The notes below the pieces were generated by a model. The model saw only the letters and a list, made by a program, of their open reading frames with translations, made no database searches and was not told the origin of the DNA. DNA of 15,532 bases, from assembly GCA_015487405.1 (NCBI GenBank), contig WFPV01000079.1:1-15532 (forward strand), read 5' to 3'. Position 1 is the first letter of the stretch. The number at the start of each line of letters is the position of its first letter. Positions 11,415 to 15,532 of the stretch are shown here, one piece after another. Position numbers and translations under genes: made by a program. This DNA comes from Aquifex sp. (GTDB lineage Bacteria > Aquificota > Aquificia > Aquificales > Aquificaceae).

Positions 11415-12646
11415 AGAACCTTATTAAAGGGATCCCCAAAGAGAGAGTCTCAATAGAACCCGTAGCCTACTACACACCTAAGACCAAAAGCGTAAGGGCA
11501 AGGATAATCCAGCCCAGATTCCCAGCCCAGTATCTCTACGAGCTTGAGAGAATTATTTTTACCAACCCCGACCTCTCCCACGCCCACCAGATATTCCTTG
11601 ACCTCGTGAACACCCCCGTGGAAGTTCACGTAGAACCTTTCTCCGAAAGAGCCAAGGCCGAGATGGAAGAACTCATACACAGCATAAACCTTGACAACCT
11701 CAAAAGACACCTCTTCAGTCAGCTTATCGTCTACGGTGCGGTCTCGGCGGAGGCGGTAGTGTCTCCTAAACTTGACGGGATAGAGAAAATAGTCAGAGTT
11801 CCGGTTCCTACGGTGTTTTTCGTTTATGACGAAGAAGAGGACACCTTCAAACCCTACCAGATCGTAGGCTCAAAACAGATAGAGCTAAATCCCATCACTT
11901 ACCTTTACAAGCCCCTCCTCACCCTTGACGGGTCTCCTTATGGTATCCCCCCCTTCCTTCCCGCCCTCTCCATAGTGGACACGCAGGAAGAGGTTTTCCA
12001 GGAACTCAAGAACCTCGCCAAGAAGATGGGGCTACTGGGCTTCATAGACATTTCCTTGCCCACGCCGGCTCAAGATAACGGTGAGACAGACACCGAATAC
12101 AGGGAAAGACTCTACAACAAGCTCATTGAAGAGGCTCAAAGAGTCCAAGAGCAGATACAGAAAGGTTTAATAATCCACTACGACAGCTCTCAGGTCAAAT
12201 ACGAGAAAATTGAAACATCGGACATAGGAAAGGGGATCATTGACCAGATAGAACTCTGGCTCCTTTCCGCTGTCAAACTCCAGCCCTCCCTTCTGGGAAG
12301 GACAACCGGATCCACCGAGACGTGGGCAACAGTAGCCTACGCCCAGTTCGTCCGCCAGCTCAAGAACATGCAACAGCTCGTAGAGGACGTTCTTGAATAC
12401 TTCATAGGACTGCACCTGACCTTAAGGGGGATAGAGTTCAAGCACCTTGAGGTAGAGTTCGAAGAACCGCCCGATCTGAACCCCAAACTCACCGAAGAAG
12501 CTCAGAAAGTAAGAGCTGACAGAGTGATAGCCCTCTATCAGGCGGGACTCATTACCGAAGAAGAGGCACGGAAGGAACTCGGCTACGACCCACAGGGGAT
12601 AGGAGAGGAGAACCAGGAGCATTACGTAAGAGGTGAGTGGCTGTGA
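11393..12646 (+). CDS. portal protein
   Basis: The 417-aa product follows the large terminase, as portals do. The N-terminus has short basic sequence (LLGRLKNLIKG), then an alpha/beta body including a helix pair (LFSQLIVYGAVSAEAVVSPK), strand PTVFFVYDEEE, then the stem/clip region (PYGIPPFLPALSIVDTQEEVFQELKNL) and a C-terminal helical crown with LGRTTGSTETWATVAYAQFVRQLKNM. The pattern 'YG.P...PA.......' and 'S......A...F...l' is seen in SPP1/Mu gp29-like portals. It forms the 12-subunit ring at the head vertex that binds terminase and tail. The start has AGGAGAG; it overlaps TerL by 22 bases. Confidence 0.85.
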   Translation: MGLLGRLKNLIKGIPKERVSIEPVAYYTPKTKSVRARIIQPRFPAQYLYELERIIFTNPDLSHAHQIFLDLVNTPVEVHVEPFSERAKAEMEELIHSINLDNLKRHLFSQLIVYGAVSAEAVVSPKLDGIEKIVRVPVPTVFFVYDEEEDTFKPYQIVGSKQIELNPITYLYKPLLTLDGSPYGIPPFLPALSIVDTQEEVFQELKNLAKKMGLLGFIDISLPTPAQDNGETDTEYRERLYNKLIEEAQRVQEQIQKGLIIHYDSSQVKYEKIETSDIGKGIIDQIELWLLSAVKLQPSLLGRTTGSTETWATVAYAQFVRQLKNMQQLVEDVLEYFIGLHLTLRGIEFKHLEVEFEEPPDLNPKLTEEAQKVRADRVIALYQAGLITEEEARKELGYDPQGIGEENQEHYVRGEWL

Positions 12647-15126
12647 GCTACCTGCTTTCCATAAAGGTAGGGGCGTCTCTCACACCCTCCACCTACTCCG
12701 CCCTTGAGACACTCGGCAAAAGACTCAAAACCGTTCAGGGAGTATCAGAAAAAGCCCTTGAGCCCCTCAAAGGACTTGAATACTGGAAGATCCCTAAGAT
12801 AAACCCCAAAGACATAGCAGGAGATCCCGCTTTTTTTAGGACATACGCCTCTACTGTCAATAACCTCATAAAAAGGTTCAAAGAGCTCCAGAAAGCGGGG
12901 AAAGAGGACACACAGGAGTTTAAAAATCTCCAGATCGCTCTAAAGAGGCTCGGAGTAGACACCTCAAGAGTTGATCAGGAAGTTAAAAAGCTCGCCTACT
13001 CCCTCAGAAAGCTGAGGCAGGCAAGCAAGATAGACCTTCAGATAAACGCCCAGACGGAGAAACTAAAGAGCCAGCTCTCCTCTTGGAGGTCCGTAGTCGC
13101 CACCGGAGCGTCCTTAGCGATACCCATCAAGATAGGGATGGACTTTGAAGCTCAGATAGTTCGTGTCAAAGCGCTCGCAAGGGCTACTCAGGAAGAGTTT
13201 GAAGCCCTCAAAGAGAAAGCTAAAGAACTCGGAGGTTCCACGAGATACTCCGCCACGGAGGTGGCTCAAGCCTTTGAATACATGGTGATGGCGGGAATGA
13301 AGACCAAGGACATACTCGTTTCCGCTAAAGATGTTCTAAACCTCGCTACAATCGGAAACCTTGACCTTGCAAGAGCCTCGGACATAGCCACCAACATAAT
13401 GAGCGGTTTTGGACTAAAGGCACAGGAACTCACCCGTGTAGTTGACGTCATGGCAAAAACCATAACCACCTCCAACACGAGCGTAGAGGAACTCGGAGAG
13501 ACCATGAAATATGTGGCTCCTGTAGCGAGCGCTGTGGGAGCTTCCGTGGAAGAGGTCTCCGCAATGGCGGGGCTTCTGGGAAACGTAGGCATAAAAGGCT
13601 CACAGGCTGGAACCACCTTAAGGGCTATGTTCCTGAGACTCTCCGCTCCCACAGGAGAAGCAGCGAAAGCCCTCCAGATGCTCGGAGTCATGACCACGGA
13701 CGCTCAAGGCAAGCTAAAACCCATGCCCCAGCTTCTGAAAGAGATAGCAAGCTCCCTCCAGTTCCTACCCCAAGCCCAGAGGATGGAAATCCTTAAGCAG
13801 ATATTCGGCGAAGAGGCTGCATCTGGAGCTATGGAACTTCTCAAGAAAGCCCAAACCGGAGAGCTGGAAGCTTACATAAAACAGATCAAGGACTCCAAGG
13901 GAGAGTCTCAGCGTATGATGGAAGATCTCAATAAAACTCTAAAGGCAAGCTTCACTTCCCTTTTCTCTGCCCTTCAAACCCTCGCCATAGAAGTGTTTGA
14001 ACCCATGAAGCCGATAATCAAGGGCTTTGTAGATATGCTCACCTTCGGAGTGAGGACTCTGACCTTTGTTCTAAAGCCTTTACTTCCCGTTCTATCACCT
14101 CTCGTTTTATTCCTCGGCTCAGCCTTCATAGCCACCAAGATGTTTGCCATAGCCACCTCCTCCCTGCGCCTTGCTCAGCTCTTACTTTCAAGACAGCTTC
14201 TCATGACTCAAGCAAGACTACCTTTGATGGCAGGCTCCTTAGCCTCTTTAAGAGCCACAACACTTTTGACCGCCGCAGGTTTCAGAACGCTCGGCAGGGC
14301 TATGCTCGCCAACCCGATAGGACTAATACTCTTCGGAGTGTCTCTCCTCATAGGACATTGGGGGAAAGTTAAAGAGATCCTCGGTAAAGTCTGGGAGAAA
14401 GTAAAGACACTTAATCCTGCCTTCCTACTACTTGCCTCCCCGATCATGCTCATAGCCAACCTCGGCAAAAAGCTTTCGTCTGTATTTAGCTTCCTCGGAG
14501 GTATCTTAAACAGGCTCACAGGGGGAGTGGCCTCTTTCGGTTCAAAGCTCGGCTCCGTTTCAAGGCTCGGCGGACTGCTTTTCAAAGGTCTCAGACTTCT
14601 TAGCCTCACCAATCCCTTCGGGCTTGCTATAACCGGTGCTACTATCCTCCTTCCGAAGCTCTGGAAGCTCATAGGAGGATTTGAAGGAATAAAAAAGGTG
14701 GTCTCCGCAGTGGGAGGTTTCCTCAAGAACGTTGTAAGCTCTATAGGAGGTTTCCTCGGTAAGGTAGCAGGAAAGGTCAAAGACCTGTTCAAGAAAGGAG
14801 CTTCTACCTTACCATTGATTTCACCTATCGGAGCCGTTGCGGGTATAGCGGGAGCTGTCAAAAAGCTCTTCTCTTCCTCACCTACGAAGGAGGTAACAAA
14901 GGAAGTAGCCACAGAGGCGGTCGTAGAAAAGGTAACGGAAAAGAAAGAAAGCAGGTCCGTAACAGTCAACATAGGAAGAATAGAGGTAAACATAACCGCT
15001 CAGGACATTAAAGAAGCCCCCGAAAAGCTCAAAGACGAACTACGCAAGGTAATAAGGGACGTATTCCGCGAGGAAATGGAAGCCCAAGAGAGAAAACTAT
15101 CCATGGAGTTGGGCTATGGGGTGTAG
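12643..15126 (+). CDS. tail tape measure protein
   Basis: The 827-aa protein has a TP901-type tape measure core at about residues 166-410: DFEAQIVRVKALARATQEEF, STRYSATEVAQAFEYM, NLDLARASDIATNIM, TSVEELGETMKYVAPVA and KGSQAGTTLRAMFLRLS. A helical N-terminal part precedes it, and hydrophobic/glycine-rich segments follow (several TM-like between ~470 and ~690), including a short repeat (VVSAVGGFLKN and VVSSIGGFLGK, about 686-710). The C-terminus is a charged helix. Tape measure length sets tail length (about 0.15 nm per residue, roughly 125 nm here). Start GTG 12643 overlaps the portal stop as GTGA; an in-frame GTG at 12637 is also possible. Unusually it follows the portal, not the chaperone. 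Confidence 0.92.
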   Translation: MSYLLSIKVGASLTPSTYSALETLGKRLKTVQGVSEKALEPLKGLEYWKIPKINPKDIAGDPAFFRTYASTVNNLIKRFKELQKAGKEDTQEFKNLQIALKRLGVDTSRVDQEVKKLAYSLRKLRQASKIDLQINAQTEKLKSQLSSWRSVVATGASLAIPIKIGMDFEAQIVRVKALARATQEEFEALKEKAKELGGSTRYSATEVAQAFEYMVMAGMKTKDILVSAKDVLNLATIGNLDLARASDIATNIMSGFGLKAQELTRVVDVMAKTITTSNTSVEELGETMKYVAPVASAVGASVEEVSAMAGLLGNVGIKGSQAGTTLRAMFLRLSAPTGEAAKALQMLGVMTTDAQGKLKPMPQLLKEIASSLQFLPQAQRMEILKQIFGEEAASGAMELLKKAQTGELEAYIKQIKDSKGESQRMMEDLNKTLKASFTSLFSALQTLAIEVFEPMKPIIKGFVDMLTFGVRTLTFVLKPLLPVLSPLVLFLGSAFIATKMFAIATSSLRLAQLLLSRQLLMTQARLPLMAGSLASLRATTLLTAAGFRTLGRAMLANPIGLILFGVSLLIGHWGKVKEILGKVWEKVKTLNPAFLLLASPIMLIANLGKKLSSVFSFLGGILNRLTGGVASFGSKLGSVSRLGGLLFKGLRLLSLTNPFGLAITGATILLPKLWKLIGGFEGIKKVVSAVGGFLKNVVSSIGGFLGKVAGKVKDLFKKGASTLPLISPIGAVAGIAGAVKKLFSSSPTKEVTKEVATEAVVEKVTEKKESRSVTVNIGRIEVNITAQDIKEAPEKLKDELRKVIRDVFREEMEAQERKLSMELGYGV

Positions 15127-15219
15127 TCCTACAGATGCAAACAATTCTCTCTTAGCCGATTATGTTAACACCCCAAAATCAGTTTTCCAGAGTTATCAAC
15201 AACTTAAGTTAATTTCCAG

Positions 15220-15255
15220 AAAAAAATTACCACTTTCGTTCAAAAAAATTACCAC
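15220..15255 (+). repeat. direct 14-bp repeat, two copies 22 bp apart
   Basis: AAAAAAATTACCAC occurs at 15220-15233 and 15242-15255. The 13-base reverse complement GTGGTAATTTTTT appears at 15358-15370. Even spacing and inverted copies suggest protein-binding sites rather than chance. Confidence 0.7.
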
Positions 15256-15311
15256 CCCATTTCTTAAGAATATTCAAATTTCCTTATAAGCTTTGATACC
15301 CAACACTTACC

Positions 15312-15356
15312 CGCTGTCCCGAAAAATCCCGCTAAGTCACGCTATGTCCCGAAATC
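15312..15356 (+). repeat. TGTCCCGAAA direct repeats with an intervening related unit
   Basis: TGTCCCGAAA occurs at 15315-15324 and 15345-15354. Around them CGCT precedes GTC in three units (from 15312, 15330 and 15340), the middle one reading CGCTAAGTCA. The units are close and in the same orientation, like an iteron or transposase-binding array. Confidence 0.6.
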
Positions 15357-15357
15357 G

Positions 15358-15382
15358 GTGGTAATTTTTTATTGAAAATTAC
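15358..15382 (+). repeat. inverted repeat overlapping the ATTACCAC box
   Basis: GTAATTTT (15361-15368) and AAAATTAC (15375-15382) are a perfect 8-bp inverted repeat with a 6-base loop. The left arm is also the inverted copy of the ATTACCAC box. It is AT-rich with no following T-run, so a terminator is unlikely. Confidence 0.5.
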
Positions 15383-15442
15383 AGAAGTAAAAGAAACACC
15401 TACTACCCGTGCTACCTTATCCCTGTGGTGAGAAGGAAGGGG

Positions 15443-15532
15443 ATGAGGAGAAGGAAGGAAAAGCTGGACATAGAAACCCTGAAGAAGATAGCTCCTCAGT
15501 ACATCAAGGACATAGAAGCCCTCGGGGTTGAC
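15443..15532 (+). CDS. 5' end of an unidentified gene (partial, runs off the window)
   Basis: An open frame continues to the last base. ATG 15443 is the likely start because AAGGA (15433-15437) is five bases upstream; GTG 15428 or 15425 in the same frame are alternatives. Thirty codons are visible, starting MRRRKEKLDIETLKKIAPQ and continuing helical (IKDIEALGVD). It could be a replication, transposition or regulatory protein given the repeat-rich region before it, but nothing in 30 residues identifies it. Confidence 0.5.
   Translation, partial: MRRRKEKLDIETLKKIAPQYIKDIEALGVD

Larger units (their letters stand above)
15127..15442. other. AT-rich non-coding region with palindromes and repeats
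   Basis: About 316 bases without a gene. It holds perfect palindromes AACTTAAGTT (15201-15210), TTCTTAAGAA (15261-15270), TGTTAACA (15163-15170) and CTTATAAG (15283-15290). It also holds direct copies of AAAAAAATTACCAC (15220, 15242) with an inverted copy at 15358, two TGTCCCGAAA repeats, and a perfect hairpin at 15361-15382. TTATCAACA (15193-15201) is one base from a DnaA box. It may be a mobile element end, an operator region or an origin; which of these is not resolved. Confidence 0.7.

Noticed and set aside
14208..14993. Long open frame (261 codons) on the minus strand inside the tape measure gene
   Set aside because: It is antisense to a well-supported tape measure protein, has low-complexity Ser/Thr/Pro-rich sequence typical of reading a coding strand backwards, and has no ribosome site.
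15150..15172. CTCTTAGCC followed by TTAACACC after the tape measure, as another element copy
   Set aside because: The GAAACC spacer is absent and the second box is too close (not 18 bases). A degenerate remnant is possible but not supported.
15117..15175. TGGGGTGT / ACACCCCA inverted repeat as a terminator for the tape measure operon
   Set aside because: The loop is over 40 bases and no T-run follows, so an intrinsic terminator is not convincing.
1..15532. tRNA or rRNA genes and an integrase attachment site
   Set aside because: No cloverleaf-like sequence or rRNA segment was noticed, and neither an integrase gene nor a repeated att core is visible in the window.

Overview
The window is almost entirely a head, tail and packaging gene cluster of a tailed, contractile-tail phage or prophage, or possibly a domesticated particle such as a gene transfer agent. 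All recognisable genes are on the + strand, tightly packed, often overlapping by 4 to 40 bases, and most have strong GGAGG ribosome sites. The heavy use of AGA/AGG for Arg and ATA for Ile, the Lys/Glu-rich proteins and the compactness suggest a thermophilic bacterium, most like Aquificota. This is a style-based inference; no host marker gene is present.

Layout: (1) 1-1232 holds the tail of an unknown gene, a two-TM membrane protein and a lipoprotein. Their base and codon style differs from the rest, so they are possible cargo or flanking genes. (2) 1298-5410 is the tail block: a small Mu gp38-position protein, sheath, tube, a winged-helix protein and a tail assembly chaperone with a programmed -1 frameshift (G/GT). 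A MuF-type minor head protein with a nuclease-like C-terminus and a small protein follow. (3) 5445-8765 is the head block: prohead protease with a nested in-frame scaffold, N4-gp56-type major capsid protein, a 53-aa Mu gp35-like protein, connector, Mu gpG-like protein and DUF1834-like protein. (4) 8807-15126 is the packaging block: a Holliday-junction-resolvase-like nuclease, a Mu gp25-like membrane/coiled-coil protein, a winged-helix protein, small and large terminase, portal and a long tape measure protein. (5) 15127-15442 is an AT-rich non-coding stretch full of palindromes and short repeats, followed by the first codons of an unrecognised gene running off the end.

The gene complement is Mu-like, but module order is permuted: the tape measure follows the portal instead of the chaperone, and terminase and portal lie downstream of the capsid. 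Each of blocks 2, 3 and 4 starts with a near-identical element, TCTTAGCCTTTRGAAACC, followed by TAACCT at a fixed 18-nt spacing from TTAGCC. I read it as a dedicated phage promoter. At blocks 3 and 4 its predicted transcription start falls on or next to the ATG and there is no Shine-Dalgarno sequence, which suggests leaderless mRNAs. At block 2 the predicted start lies inside a perfect hairpin that would otherwise hide the ribosome site. This recurrent promoter system, the MuF-nuclease with a neighbouring immunity-candidate gene, and the repeat-rich right end are the most novel-looking parts. No integrase, repressor, lysis, baseplate or fibre gene is recognised in the window.
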